NCBI RefSeq assembly: GCF_963675975.1
Contig: NZ_OY780939.1
Location: 2,294,001-2,358,000, forward strand
From: Halarcobacter sp.
GTDB lineage: Bacteria > Campylobacterota > Campylobacteria > Campylobacterales > Arcobacteraceae
Length of the DNA: 64,000 bases
Reading direction: 5' to 3'
The position numbers and the translations under genes were made by a program. The stretch's first letter is position 1. The number at the start of each line of letters is the position of its first letter. Of this stretch, positions 18,183 through 27,382 are shown piece after piece. The notes under the pieces were generated by a model. It was given only the letters and a program-made list of their open reading frames with translations. It searched no databases and had not been told where the DNA came from.

Positions 18183-18884
18183 ATGATAAAAACATTGAAA
18201 AACATTAGAAAATTGTACAATGCAAAATTACTATTTGTAAGTAATGACAGCTCATTAAGTACAACGATAGAAAATGAATTTGATGAATACTTCAAAGAAC
18301 TATCTTTAGTAGAAAGCTCAGATGAAGCAATTGAAAAGCTAGAAGAAACAAATTTTGATATGATTATAATTGATACTGATGTTTCTGCTAAAGATTTTGA
18401 AGAAGCATGCTCTGCAATATCAAATGCAGCTCCATCATTACCAAAAATTATAATTTCAAATAATGATAATAATGAAGATATTGTTACAGCAATCAATAGC
18501 AGTGCATATACTTTTTTAACTAAACCTTTAAAATCAAAAGATATTAAACTAGCAGTTATAATGTGTTTAAATCAAACTAAAAGAGGAGATAAAATAGAGT
18601 TCCAAGATGGAATCTATTTTGATGAATATAGAGATCAATTCTTTAAGCCTGGTGGAGTACTTATTGATTTCACAAGACTTGAAAAAGGTTTTATGAAACT
18701 TCTTATCAGTAAAAAAGGTGATATTGTAGATTATGATACAATTAAGAATGTAGTTTGGAAAGGTAAGAATATGTCAATTTATACAATGAGAAATATTGTA
18801 AATAAAATTAGACAAAAAACTTATTATGAAATAATAAAAAATCATTCAAACAAAGGCTATACAATTGATAGCCCAAAAAAATAA
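18183..18884 (+). CDS. Atypical OmpR-family response regulator
   Basis: 233 residues: a receiver-like domain (1–~125) and a winged-helix DNA-binding domain (~135–233, ending in NHSNKGYTI). The acidic pocket is reduced: the usual E/D-D pair reads N21/D22. A phosphoacceptor-like D64 (IIDTD), S92 and K114 remain. Phosphorylation is therefore uncertain, and this may be a constitutive or redox-tuned regulator, as known for some atypical receivers in this phylum. A strong promoter precedes it. No kinase is adjacent; two small conserved genes and a receiver–PAS gene follow on the same strand. Confidence 0.8.
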   Translation: MIKTLKNIRKLYNAKLLFVSNDSSLSTTIENEFDEYFKELSLVESSDEAIEKLEETNFDMIIIDTDVSAKDFEEACSAISNAAPSLPKIIISNNDNNEDIVTAINSSAYTFLTKPLKSKDIKLAVIMCLNQTKRGDKIEFQDGIYFDEYRDQFFKPGGVLIDFTRLEKGFMKLLISKKGDIVDYDTIKNVVWKGKNMSIYTMRNIVNKIRQKTYYEIIKNHSNKGYTIDSPKK

Positions 18885-18915
18885 TCAATTGCAAATTTAA
18901 TATTAACGAAAACTA

Positions 18916-19110
18916 ATGGAAGAAAAAATTGTGTCAAAAGAGGAACTTATTCAACTTTTCGAGGATCAAAAATTACTTGATACTGGGAAGGGTTGGATGA
19001 TGGGTGACCGTGAAGTTCAAATTATTGCACTGCATGAGGTTGATCCAAAATTTTTACAAGATATAACAAATGCAAAGTTCTACAAGTTAACACCAAAAGA
19101 GGGGAAATAA
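18916..19110 (+). CDS. Small conserved hypothetical protein (64 aa)
   Basis: An acidic, soluble 64-residue protein without signal peptide or membrane segment. Visible features are an N-terminal helix (SKEELIQLFEDQKLL), a central GKGWMMGDREVQIIAL stretch and a charged tail. No known motif is recognised. It is 31 bases after the atypical regulator and 3 bases before the zinc-ribbon gene at 19114, so it belongs to that small gene group. A GTG at 18931 is an alternative start. Function unknown. Confidence 0.65.
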   Translation: MEEKIVSKEELIQLFEDQKLLDTGKGWMMGDREVQIIALHEVDPKFLQDITNAKFYKLTPKEGK

Positions 19111-19113
19111 ATA

Positions 19114-19374
19114 ATGTCACACTGTCCATACTGTGGAAAAAAAATAGCTATGAGTAAAGCGTTTTGCTCACGTAGTTGCAAAGAAAATTATTTTCAATTA
19201 ATTGCAATACAAGTTCCAAAACCATTTCTAAAAAGAATATTTATATTTAGTACTCCTGAAGAAAGAGAAAAAGAGATAGAAAACTTTGCAAATAGACATG
19301 GTTGGAGAATTGATTTACTGCAAAAAAAGATAGATGAATTAGCAGTAGAGTATGGATTCATTGAAACAAAATAG
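19114..19374 (+). CDS. Small zinc-ribbon protein (86 aa)
   Basis: The N-terminus has a CxxC…CxxxC arrangement (CPYCGK then FCSRSCKENYF), a treble-clef or zinc-ribbon type metal site. The remaining ~60 residues are charged and probably helical (STPEEREKEIENF…IDLLQKKIDELAVEYGF). A very similar cysteine half (YFCSKECLQNK) ends the small membrane protein at 32243–32458. Likely a zinc-binding accessory protein; no specific role can be assigned. It overlaps the start of the following receiver–PAS gene by 23 bases, which suggests coupled expression. Confidence 0.7.
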   Translation: MSHCPYCGKKIAMSKAFCSRSCKENYFQLIAIQVPKPFLKRIFIFSTPEEREKEIENFANRHGWRIDLLQKKIDELAVEYGFIETK

Positions 19375-20644
19375 CACAAATAGTGAATTTGATAATAGTA
19401 TATTAAATCAATCACAAATTTTATATGTTGAAGATGATGAGCTTATCAGAAATGAAACATTTTCAATATTAAAAAAATTCTTCAAAAAAGTATTCATAGC
19501 CGAAAATGGTAAAGAAGCACTTGATATTTATCATGAAAACAAATCAGATATTGATTTAATCCTTACAGATATAAATATGCCTGTAATGGATGGTATAGAA
19601 TTTATTTCTGAAGTTAGAAAAGAAGACAATGAAACGCCTATTCTTGTTGTAACTGCATTTAATGATGTCTCATTACTAATCAAAGTTATTAAACTTAATG
19701 TATCTGACTATATTGTTAAACCGATGCAAATGAATTCTACTTTAAAAGTATTAAATAGAATACTAACTAATAAACATAATCAAAAAATGGTTATGAAACA
19801 AAAAAATGAACTTCAAATCTATAAAGATATTCTAGATAAAGAGAATTTAGTTAGTGAAACAGACCTAAATGGCATAATAACTTATGCAAATGATATTTTC
19901 TGTGAAGTTTCAGGATATACAAAAGAAGAGTTAATTGGTGTTAACCATAATATAGTTAGACACCCTGATGTTTCTCCTAAAATATATGAAAATATGTGGA
20001 ATATAATCCAAAATAAAAAAGTTTGGAAAGGAAAAATTAAAAATAAAGCAAAAGATGGCACTGCTTATTATGTAAAAGCTACAGTTTTTCCTATACTTGA
20101 TGAAGATGGAAATATTGAAAAATATGTTGCAAGTAGATTTCTAATAACTGAAGATGAAGAAGAAAAACATAAATTAAAAAAATATATTATGCATCAAAAA
20201 TCTCAACAAGTAAAACATGAAAAACAACTCCAAGATGAATTTGATGATGCTCTACATTATGCAAAAATGCAAAAAGATCAACAAGTAGCAAAATTTATTC
20301 ATGAGTTAAATGAACAAATTAAAATGTTAAGAGGAAAAAATGCAGATGAAAAGGGCAGAGTATTAGGTTTAGAAAAAAATTTAAAAAATGCACTTGATAA
20401 AAATGATGAATTACAAAAAGCTTATCAAACAAGAATAGAAAAACTTCATTCAACAGCAATTACTGCGGCAGAAGAGTATCAAAAAATCAAAAAGAGAGAT
20501 GATATAATTACGGAAAAACTTCAAAAATCACAAGAAGCTATAAAAACATTACAAGGTTATATTGATGAATATAGAAAGAAAATAAGTGATTTAGAAGATG
20601 TAATTGCTGCTTATGAAAAAGAACATGGAAAAATTACTATTTAG
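19352..20644 (+). CDS. Receiver–PAS–coiled-coil signalling protein without an output domain
   Basis: 430 residues. Receiver domain (~20–135) with E27–D29 acidic residues, phosphoacceptor D73 (TDINMP), T101 and K123. An Aer-like PAS domain follows (~150–265; GIITYANDIFCEVSGYT…NIVRHPDV), a type that often binds FAD or haem and senses redox or oxygen. The remainder (~270–425) is a long coiled coil with heptad spacing and no kinase, GGDEF or DNA-binding domain. It may act as a scaffold or relay protein. Its PAS closely resembles that of the kinase at 28836–30044. The start at 19352 lies within the zinc-ribbon gene. Confidence 0.8.
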   Translation: MDSLKQNSTNSEFDNSILNQSQILYVEDDELIRNETFSILKKFFKKVFIAENGKEALDIYHENKSDIDLILTDINMPVMDGIEFISEVRKEDNETPILVVTAFNDVSLLIKVIKLNVSDYIVKPMQMNSTLKVLNRILTNKHNQKMVMKQKNELQIYKDILDKENLVSETDLNGIITYANDIFCEVSGYTKEELIGVNHNIVRHPDVSPKIYENMWNIIQNKKVWKGKIKNKAKDGTAYYVKATVFPILDEDGNIEKYVASRFLITEDEEEKHKLKKYIMHQKSQQVKHEKQLQDEFDDALHYAKMQKDQQVAKFIHELNEQIKMLRGKNADEKGRVLGLEKNLKNALDKNDELQKAYQTRIEKLHSTAITAAEEYQKIKKRDDIITEKLQKSQEAIKTLQGYIDEYRKKISDLEDVIAAYEKEHGKITI

Positions 20645-21455
20645 ATATTTTTTTCTTTTTTATAAATAACAGGACTGCAAAACATAAAATAGCAAATATT
20701 CCAGAGATTAACATTCCCATAGTTAACCATCCCCCATATAAAAATCCAAGTTGTACATCTGGTTGTCTATAAAACTCTGCAATTATCCTAGCTATAGAGT
20801 AAAGAATCCCATACATAATTGCTAATTGACCATCAAAACTTTTTCTTTTTCTATATATAAAAAGTATTGCAAAAATTAAAATACCTTCTAAAAACCCTTC
20901 ATATAATTGAGATGGATGTCTTAAAACTCCATCTACATATATTCCCCAAGGTACATCAGTAGCACGGCCTACTAATTCTTGATTGAAAAAATTACCAATT
21001 CTTCCAAATACATAAGCGCCCGAGATACCTAAAACAGAAATATCTGTAATAAACCAAAAAGAGACTTTATGTTTTTTACAAAAAAGCAATGATGCAATTA
21101 AAAAGCCTATAAAAGCCCCATGATAACTCATTCCTGATATACCAGTATATTCGCCATTTATAAAAGGATTAAAGATTTGCCAAGGATGTGTTAAATAGTA
21201 TATTGTGTTAGGGTCATAAAAAAGTACATATCCTAACCTAGCACCTAATATAACACCAATTTCAGCCCACCAAATATAAGAGTCAAAAAGGTCATTAGTA
21301 ATTGGTAATTTATCGTGTTTAATAAACCATTTAGCAATAAATATTGCAGAGATTAGGGCTAAGGCATACATTATTCCATACCAGTGTACGGCAATAGAGC
21401 CAATATTAAAAGCTACTGGATCAAAATTAGAATAAATGTTTTGCCAAAACTCCAT
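20637..21455 (-). CDS. lgt: Phosphatidylglycerol–prolipoprotein diacylglyceryl transferase
   Basis: 272 residues, multi-pass inner membrane protein. It attaches diacylglycerol to the lipobox cysteine of prolipoproteins, the first step of lipoprotein maturation; several predicted lipoproteins in this window are its clients. The Lgt signature GRIGNFFNQELVGR with VPWG and HPSQLYEG is present, and the N-terminal HWYGIMYALAL segment is conserved. Its 3' end overlaps the convergent receiver–PAS gene by 8 bases. Upstream on the same strand is the Fe-S oxidoreductase gene, 7 bases away. Confidence 0.95.
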   Translation of the reverse strand: MEFWQNIYSNFDPVAFNIGSIAVHWYGIMYALALISAIFIAKWFIKHDKLPITNDLFDSYIWWAEIGVILGARLGYVLFYDPNTIYYLTHPWQIFNPFINGEYTGISGMSYHGAFIGFLIASLLFCKKHKVSFWFITDISVLGISGAYVFGRIGNFFNQELVGRATDVPWGIYVDGVLRHPSQLYEGFLEGILIFAILFIYRKRKSFDGQLAIMYGILYSIARIIAEFYRQPDVQLGFLYGGWLTMGMLISGIFAILCFAVLLFIKKKKISK

Positions 21456-21462
21456 AGTTTTC

Positions 21463-22764
21463 CTAATCTAAAGCTTCTGCTATAAGTTCAATAGGGTTTT
21501 TAAATTTTACATCTACATCAGCTTGGTGTAATGAGTTAGTTATTTGCATTCTACATGCAGAACATTCAGCACTTACAACTTGTGCTTTTGTTTCTTTAAT
21601 CATTGCAGCTTTTGGTGTTCCAGCAGCTTTTGCAAAATGATATTTTTCTGTTTGCATTGTAACCCCACCAAATCCACAACATCTATTTGGATCACTCATC
21701 TCATTGATTACATAGTTTTGTTTAAGAAGTTCTCTTGGTTCTTGCCAAACATTTTGCATTTTTCTTGCATGACATGGGTCATGGTATGTAATTACATCAG
21801 TAACTTGTTTATTAGATTTTGCTAATTTTTCTTTTAATACTGTTGAGTTTTCAAGCCATTTTGTAGCTAATAAAACTTTTTTAGAGATTTTTGCTGCTCT
21901 TTCTTTCCATTCTGGTTGATTATGTAAATAATGTTCCCAATCTTGATTAATCATTGCACTACAGGTAGCTTCAGGGATAATTATTGCATCAACATCATCT
22001 ATCCATGTTTCAAAATACTCGATATTTTTCTTAACCAGATAATCAACTGTATCAAAATCTCCTGTAAAATATGCAGGAGCTCCACAACAAAGTTGTTTTT
22101 TAGGTATAAAAATATTAACATCTAGTTTTTGTAATACTTCAACTAATGCATCACCAATATTTGTATATGAATAATTTCCCATACAACCTATAAATATTGC
22201 AACTTTATTTTTTCTACCATCATTTAATTCAACTTGATTTTTTGCAGGAATATTTTCAGGATACTTTTTTAAAAATGTTGTTTTATCTGCAAAAGGTAGG
22301 GCTCTATCTTTTTTTACTATTGGTAAAGAGAATCTAGGTAAGGCACTCTCTTTAGCTTTATCTATTTTTAAAGCACATGTTTGAAATACCCAACCAAGTT
22401 TAGCAAGAAAATCCATAGTTTTTCTATGTCTTAAAAGATAAAAGAATGCTCTTTTATACCAAGCAATTCCATATTTTTTTGCAATATCTGATCTTACTTG
22501 TTCAATAATCATATCTGTTGGTAAATCATTTGGACAAACATCTACACAGTTTGTACAAAGAAAACATGATTCAAAAATATCTTTTGCATTTTTATCTAAT
22601 TCTAATTCATCTCTTTTATAAGCACCAAGTAGGTCAATAAAACCCCTTGGACTTGTAGTTTCATCTTGATTTATATTAAAAATTGTACAAACAGGCTTAC
22701 ATTTACCACATTTAACACAATCATCACTTATATTTGTATAATCAAATTTTTGAATTTCACTCAT
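21463..22764 (-). CDS. (Fe-S)-binding oxidoreductase subunit (GlcF/HdrD-like)
   Basis: 433 residues. Two [4Fe-4S] ferredoxin motifs lie at the N-terminus (CVKCGKCKPVC and CFLCTNCVDVCP). Two cysteine-rich CCG domains follow (CMGNYSY…CCGAPAYF; DPCHARKMQ…CCGFGG), as in glycolate oxidase subunit GlcF, lactate-utilisation LutA and heterodisulfide reductase D. It probably passes electrons from a dehydrogenase partner to the quinone pool; no flavoprotein partner is adjacent, so the substrate is open. The gene directly follows hemN with a one-base TAATG overlap, an arrangement I recall from Campylobacter, which may indicate a link with anaerobic haem synthesis. Confidence 0.85.
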   Translation of the reverse strand: MSEIQKFDYTNISDDCVKCGKCKPVCTIFNINQDETTSPRGFIDLLGAYKRDELELDKNAKDIFESCFLCTNCVDVCPNDLPTDMIIEQVRSDIAKKYGIAWYKRAFFYLLRHRKTMDFLAKLGWVFQTCALKIDKAKESALPRFSLPIVKKDRALPFADKTTFLKKYPENIPAKNQVELNDGRKNKVAIFIGCMGNYSYTNIGDALVEVLQKLDVNIFIPKKQLCCGAPAYFTGDFDTVDYLVKKNIEYFETWIDDVDAIIIPEATCSAMINQDWEHYLHNQPEWKERAAKISKKVLLATKWLENSTVLKEKLAKSNKQVTDVITYHDPCHARKMQNVWQEPRELLKQNYVINEMSDPNRCCGFGGVTMQTEKYHFAKAAGTPKAAMIKETKAQVVSAECSACRMQITNSLHQADVDVKFKNPIELIAEALD

Positions 22765-24131
22765 TATATCGTTTTACTAAACCTTCTTTTATTTTCTGGT
22801 ACTCTTTTTAAGTATGCATCAAATGGCATACAAATATTTCTAATTAACATTGTTCCTGTTGGAGAAACTTGTATCTTATCATCAGCAATAGAAACTAAAT
22901 CAGCTTCTATAAACTCTGTTAACATTTCTAAATCTTCATTAAAGTAATCATAAAAGTTAATATTAAATTTCTCTTCTACTCTTTTAATATTTAAACTAAA
23001 ATTACTCATAAGTTCCATAATTACATATTGTCTTAGAATATCATCTTCACTTAGCTTATAACCTTTAAATGTTGGTAATTTACCTTCATCTAAAGAGGCT
23101 TCGTATTGTTTTAAATCTTTGAAATTTTGTGCATAATAATCAACACCATTTCCAATAGATGTAACACCAATACCTATTAAATCAGCACCACCTTTAGTTG
23201 TATAACCTTGGAAGTTTCTATGTAACTCACCTTTTTCTATTGCTTTAAAAAGTTCATCTTCAGGTTTTGCAAAGTGATCCATTCCAACCATTTTATAACC
23301 GTTTGTTGTAAAAAAGTCAATAGTATCTTTTAAAATCTCTAATTTTTCTGTAGGTGGAGCAAATGTTGATTCATCAAATTTTCTCATTGTTTTCATAAGC
23401 CATGGTACGTGGGCATAATTAAATACTGCTAATCTATCAGGATTTAATTTAATAATTTGTTCAATTGTTTCATGGAATGTTTTTTTATTTTGATGTGGAA
23501 GACCATATATTAAATCTATATTTATAGAATGAATTCCAGCATCTCTTGCTATATTCATTACATTTTGTGTAGTTTCATAAGGTTGAATTCTATGAATTGT
23601 TTTTTGAACCTCTTCATTTAAATCTTGAACTCCAAAACTTAATCTATTACATCCACCTTTTTTTAATACTGCCATATGTTCTTTAGTAAAATATCTAGGA
23701 TCAACTTCACATGATATCTCAGCATCTTCACTAAAGTTTGGGAAAGTCTCTTTTAACATAGTTATAACTTCATCTAATTGCTCAGGTGAAAAATAAGTAG
23801 GTGTTCCACCACCAAAGTGCATTTGAGTTACAGTTCTATTTGTATTTAAAGAGTTTTTTAATAAATTTAATTCTTTTTTTAAATACTCAATGTATTTAAC
23901 TTTTTTATCCTCTTTAGAAGTAAAAATTACATTACATCCGCAGAAGTAACAGGCACTTCTACAGAAAGGTAAATGTATATAAAGTGATAAATTTCTATCA
24001 TCACTTTGATTTTTATAGTATTCTTTTAAATCTTGTTCAGTAAATTCTTCAGAAAACTCTGGTGCCGTAGGATACGAAGTATATCTAGGTCCAGGTTTTG
24101 AATACTTTTCAAATTTTTTAAAGTCAATCAT
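22764..24131 (-). CDS. hemN: Oxygen-independent coproporphyrinogen III dehydrogenase
   Basis: 455 residues, true HemN length. Radical SAM enzyme that converts coproporphyrinogen III to protoporphyrinogen IX without oxygen. The N-terminal PRYTSYPTAPEF segment is typical of genuine HemN rather than HemW, and the cluster motif is CRSACYFCGC. Also seen: HFGGGTPT, the GVQDLNEEVQ segment and the C-terminal HemN domain with GYTTKGGADLIGIG. It is translated with the Fe-S oxidoreductase gene, and argF lies 10 bases upstream. hemB is encoded at 30053. Confidence 0.95.
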   Translation of the reverse strand: MIDFKKFEKYSKPGPRYTSYPTAPEFSEEFTEQDLKEYYKNQSDDRNLSLYIHLPFCRSACYFCGCNVIFTSKEDKKVKYIEYLKKELNLLKNSLNTNRTVTQMHFGGGTPTYFSPEQLDEVITMLKETFPNFSEDAEISCEVDPRYFTKEHMAVLKKGGCNRLSFGVQDLNEEVQKTIHRIQPYETTQNVMNIARDAGIHSINIDLIYGLPHQNKKTFHETIEQIIKLNPDRLAVFNYAHVPWLMKTMRKFDESTFAPPTEKLEILKDTIDFFTTNGYKMVGMDHFAKPEDELFKAIEKGELHRNFQGYTTKGGADLIGIGVTSIGNGVDYYAQNFKDLKQYEASLDEGKLPTFKGYKLSEDDILRQYVIMELMSNFSLNIKRVEEKFNINFYDYFNEDLEMLTEFIEADLVSIADDKIQVSPTGTMLIRNICMPFDAYLKRVPENKRRFSKTI

Positions 24132-24140
24132 TATATCTTC

Positions 24141-25067
24141 TTATTTTGTATTTTGTCTATCTAACCAAACCATTACACCTTTTTGTGCATGTAGTCTGTT
24201 TTCAGCCTCTTCAAAAATTAAACTTTGATCTCCCTCAATAACACTTTCACTAACTTCATATCCTCTGTAAGCTGGTAAACAGTGTAAGAATATTGCATCA
24301 GATGTTCCTAATTTCATCATCTCATCATCAACAATATAACCATCAAAGTCTTTTACTCTTTTCTCTTTTTCATCCTCTTGTCCCATTGAAACCCAAGTAT
24401 CAGTTGTAATAACACTTGCACCTTTAACAGCTTCTTTAGGATCATTAGTGATAATAATTTTTGCACCTGATTCTTTTGCAAAAGAGTATGCATCATCTAA
24501 AATATTTTTATCTACTTCATAACCTTTTGGAGTAGCAATTCTTAACTCAAATCCAAGTTTTGATGCAAGCATAAGCCAAGAGTGTGCCATATTATTACCA
24601 TCACCAACATAAGCAGCTACAAGATTTTTATCTAAACCTTTTTCTTGAATAGTTAAAAAATCAGCCATAAGTTGTACAGGATGATACTCATTTGTTAAAC
24701 CATTTATCACAGGAACTTTTGAATATTTAGCAAACTCTTCTAATTTGCTTTGTTCAAATGTTCTAATCATAACCATATCAACCATTCTAGAAATAACTCT
24801 AGCTGTATCACTCATAGGTTCACCACGTCCAAGCTGAATATCATTTGATGATAAGAAAAGTCCTATTCCACCCAATTGATAAATACCTGTTTCAAAACTA
24901 ACTCTAGTTCTAGTACTACTTTTCTCAAATATCATACCTAAAGTATATCTTGGTAAATAATCTTTGTAAACTCTATTTTTAGTTTCTCTCTTGATTTTTG
25001 CTGCTAAGTCTAAAATTTCTAAAATTTCTTCTTTTGTATAGTCTTTTAGTGTTAAAAAGTGTCTCAT
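24141..25067 (-). CDS. argF: Ornithine carbamoyltransferase
   Basis: 308 residues. It forms citrulline from ornithine and carbamoyl phosphate in arginine synthesis. Diagnostic motifs are STRTRVSFE (carbamoyl phosphate site), HPVQLMADF, the ornithine-binding DTWVSMG and HCLPAYRG. It is the first gene of the argF–hemN–Fe-S–lgt run on the minus strand and is divergent from nrdD, with 197 bases of shared upstream DNA. Confidence 0.95.
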   Translation of the reverse strand: MRHFLTLKDYTKEEILEILDLAAKIKRETKNRVYKDYLPRYTLGMIFEKSSTRTRVSFETGIYQLGGIGLFLSSNDIQLGRGEPMSDTARVISRMVDMVMIRTFEQSKLEEFAKYSKVPVINGLTNEYHPVQLMADFLTIQEKGLDKNLVAAYVGDGNNMAHSWLMLASKLGFELRIATPKGYEVDKNILDDAYSFAKESGAKIIITNDPKEAVKGASVITTDTWVSMGQEDEKEKRVKDFDGYIVDDEMMKLGTSDAIFLHCLPAYRGYEVSESVIEGDQSLIFEEAENRLHAQKGVMVWLDRQNTK

Positions 25068-25190
25068 GATTTAACCTTTCATTTTAAAAAAGAATCAATT
25101 TTAACCAAAAACCTTTTACTATTAACTTAAAAATTATGAATTATCTTTCAAAAGGAGCATAAAAAATTATTATTATCGATATAGAGCCCA

Positions 25191-25210
25191 TTTAGTGACA
25201 CTTTAGTGAC
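25191..25210. promoter_or_regulatory. Tandem direct repeat TTTAGTGAC in the nrdD promoter region
   Basis: Two identical 9-bp copies of TTTAGTGAC at 25191–25199 and 25202–25210, 11 bp apart start to start, so on the same face of the helix. They sit just upstream of a possible -10 (TATATT, 25215–25220), covering the -35 zone of nrdD. This does not resemble the NrdR box or an FNR palindrome. OmpR-family regulators bind such repeats, and one is encoded just downstream at 28150–28839. The regulatory role is inferred. Confidence 0.5.
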
Positions 25211-25270
25211 TTTTTATATTATTATTTTTTAAGATGAATACTCCTATCATACACTTTTAAAAGGATGAAT

Positions 25271-27382
25271 ATGATAGAAAATATACTCAAAAGAGATGGC
25301 ACTTATGAAAAATTTCAAGCTTATAAAATAAAAGATGTAATAAAAAAGGCATTTAAAAGCGTACACACCACTTATGATGCAGCTGTTTATTTAAATGTAA
25401 TTGAAGAATTAAATAAAAAAAGAGTGTTTGCAGTTGAAGATGTACAAGATTTAATTGAAAATGAATTATATAAAGCAAGATATTTTGAAGTAATGAAATC
25501 TTTTATGCTTTATAGACATATGCATAAGATGCAAAGAGAACAAATATTAGGATTAAATGAAGATACAACATATATAAACTCTACACAAACTATAGAAGAG
25601 TATATAAATGGTACAGATTGGAGAATAAATGCAAATTCTAATACAGGTTATTCCCATGCAGGATTAATCAATAATAGTGCAGGGAAAATTATTGCTAATT
25701 ATTGGCTAGATAAGATTTATTCAAAAGAGGAGGGCTATGCCCATAGAAATGCTGATTATCATATTCATGATTTAGATTGTTTAAGTGGATATTGTGCTGG
25801 TTGGAGCTTAAGAGTATTACTTGATGAGGGTTTTAATGGTGTAAGAGGTAGAGTTGAGAGTACTGCACCAAACCATTTTAGAGAAGCTTTAGGTCAGATG
25901 GCAAACTTTTTAGGAATATTACAAAGTGAATGGGCAGGAGCTCAAGCTTTTTCTTCATTTGATACATATTTAGCACCTTATGTTTTTAAAGATGGTTTAT
26001 CTTTTAATGAGATAAAAAAGAATATAAGAAGTTTTATTTATAATTTAAATGTCCCAGCAAGATGGGGTCAAAGTCCTTTTACAAATATTACTATAGATTG
26101 GACCGTACCTAGTGATTTAAAAAATCAAATGCCAACAAAAAATCAAAAACATCTATTTACTAATATAGATAATGAAAAACTACTGCAAGAAGCAAAAGAG
26201 AGAGGTTTTGATACTTTAGTTAATATGACTTATAAAGCTTTTCAAAAAGAGATGAATATGATTAATAAAGCTTATTATGAGGTTATGACTGAAGGTGATA
26301 AAACCGGACAACCTTTTACTTTTCCAATTCCTACAGTTAATATAACTGAAGATTTTGATTGGTATGGAGAGAATACAGACTTACTTTTTGAAAACACTGC
26401 AAAAATAGGTTCATCATATTTCCAAAACTTTATTGGTAGCCAATATATAAAAGATAAAAATGGAAAACTAATACCAAATAGTGAAGCATATAAACCAGGT
26501 CATGTAAGATCAATGTGTTGTAGATTGCAATTAGATTTAAGAGAGCTATTAAAAAGAGGTGGTGGCTTATTTGGTAGTGCTGAGATGACTGGAAGTATTG
26601 GTGTTGTTACTATAAATATGGCAAGACTAGGATATTTATATAAAGATGATAAAGAGGCTCTTTTAAATAGACTTGAAGAGCTTATGGATTTAGCACAATC
26701 AACTTTAGAGAAAAAAAGAGTTTTTATAAATGATTTATATGAAAGAGGATTGTTTCCATATACTAAAAGGTATCTTCCAAGCTTTAATAATCATTTTTCA
26801 ACAATAGGTGTAAATGGTATAAATGAAATGATTATTAATTTTACAGAGAAAAGATACGACATTTCAAAAGATGAAGGTATATCTTTAGCAATAGAAGTTT
26901 TAGATTTTATGAGAAATAAAATGATTAAATATCAAGAAGAAACAGGGAATCTATACAATCTTGAAGCAACACCAGCTGAAGGTACTACATATAGATTTGC
27001 AAAAGAAGATAAAAAAAGATATTCAGATATTTTCCAAGCAGGTTTTGGAAATAATATTTTTTATACAAACTCATCTCAGCTACCAGTTGATTATACAGAT
27101 GATATCTTTGAAGCATTAAACCTACAAGATGAACTTCAAGGTAAATATACAGGAGGAACTGTATTGCATCTTTATATGAGAGAAAGAATAAGTTCAGTAG
27201 AAGCTTGTAGAAAATTGATTAAAAATGTTATATCAAATTATACTTTACCTTATATAACAATCAGTCCTGTATTTTCTATTTGTCCAAAACATGGATATAT
27301 AGATGGGGAATATGAATATTGTCCTAAATGTGATGAAGAAATTTTAGAAGAGGAGTTAAATAATGAAAAGCTTAGAGCCTAG
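25271..27382 (+). CDS. nrdD: Anaerobic ribonucleoside-triphosphate reductase, large subunit lacking the glycyl-radical end
   Basis: 703 residues. An ATP-cone regulatory domain (1–~95: ILKRDGTYEKFQAYKIKDVI) precedes the class III reductase barrel. Substrate-site features include SMCCRLQLDLRELL (candidate thiyl-radical cysteine) and GGGLFGSAEMTGSIG. Near the C-terminus is the zinc site with the pairs C-PKH and CPKC, but the protein then stops; the expected RV-x-GY glycyl-radical segment is not in this frame. That segment is encoded by the next, overlapping ORF (27363–27521). The ATG at 25271 is preferred over 25265 because AGG lies 6 bases before it. The enzyme makes dNTPs without oxygen and needs activation by NrdG. 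Confidence 0.9.
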   Translation: MIENILKRDGTYEKFQAYKIKDVIKKAFKSVHTTYDAAVYLNVIEELNKKRVFAVEDVQDLIENELYKARYFEVMKSFMLYRHMHKMQREQILGLNEDTTYINSTQTIEEYINGTDWRINANSNTGYSHAGLINNSAGKIIANYWLDKIYSKEEGYAHRNADYHIHDLDCLSGYCAGWSLRVLLDEGFNGVRGRVESTAPNHFREALGQMANFLGILQSEWAGAQAFSSFDTYLAPYVFKDGLSFNEIKKNIRSFIYNLNVPARWGQSPFTNITIDWTVPSDLKNQMPTKNQKHLFTNIDNEKLLQEAKERGFDTLVNMTYKAFQKEMNMINKAYYEVMTEGDKTGQPFTFPIPTVNITEDFDWYGENTDLLFENTAKIGSSYFQNFIGSQYIKDKNGKLIPNSEAYKPGHVRSMCCRLQLDLRELLKRGGGLFGSAEMTGSIGVVTINMARLGYLYKDDKEALLNRLEELMDLAQSTLEKKRVFINDLYERGLFPYTKRYLPSFNNHFSTIGVNGINEMIINFTEKRYDISKDEGISLAIEVLDFMRNKMIKYQEETGNLYNLEATPAEGTTYRFAKEDKKRYSDIFQAGFGNNIFYTNSSQLPVDYTDDIFEALNLQDELQGKYTGGTVLHLYMRERISSVEACRKLIKNVISNYTLPYITISPVFSICPKHGYIDGEYEYCPKCDEEILEEELNNEKLRA

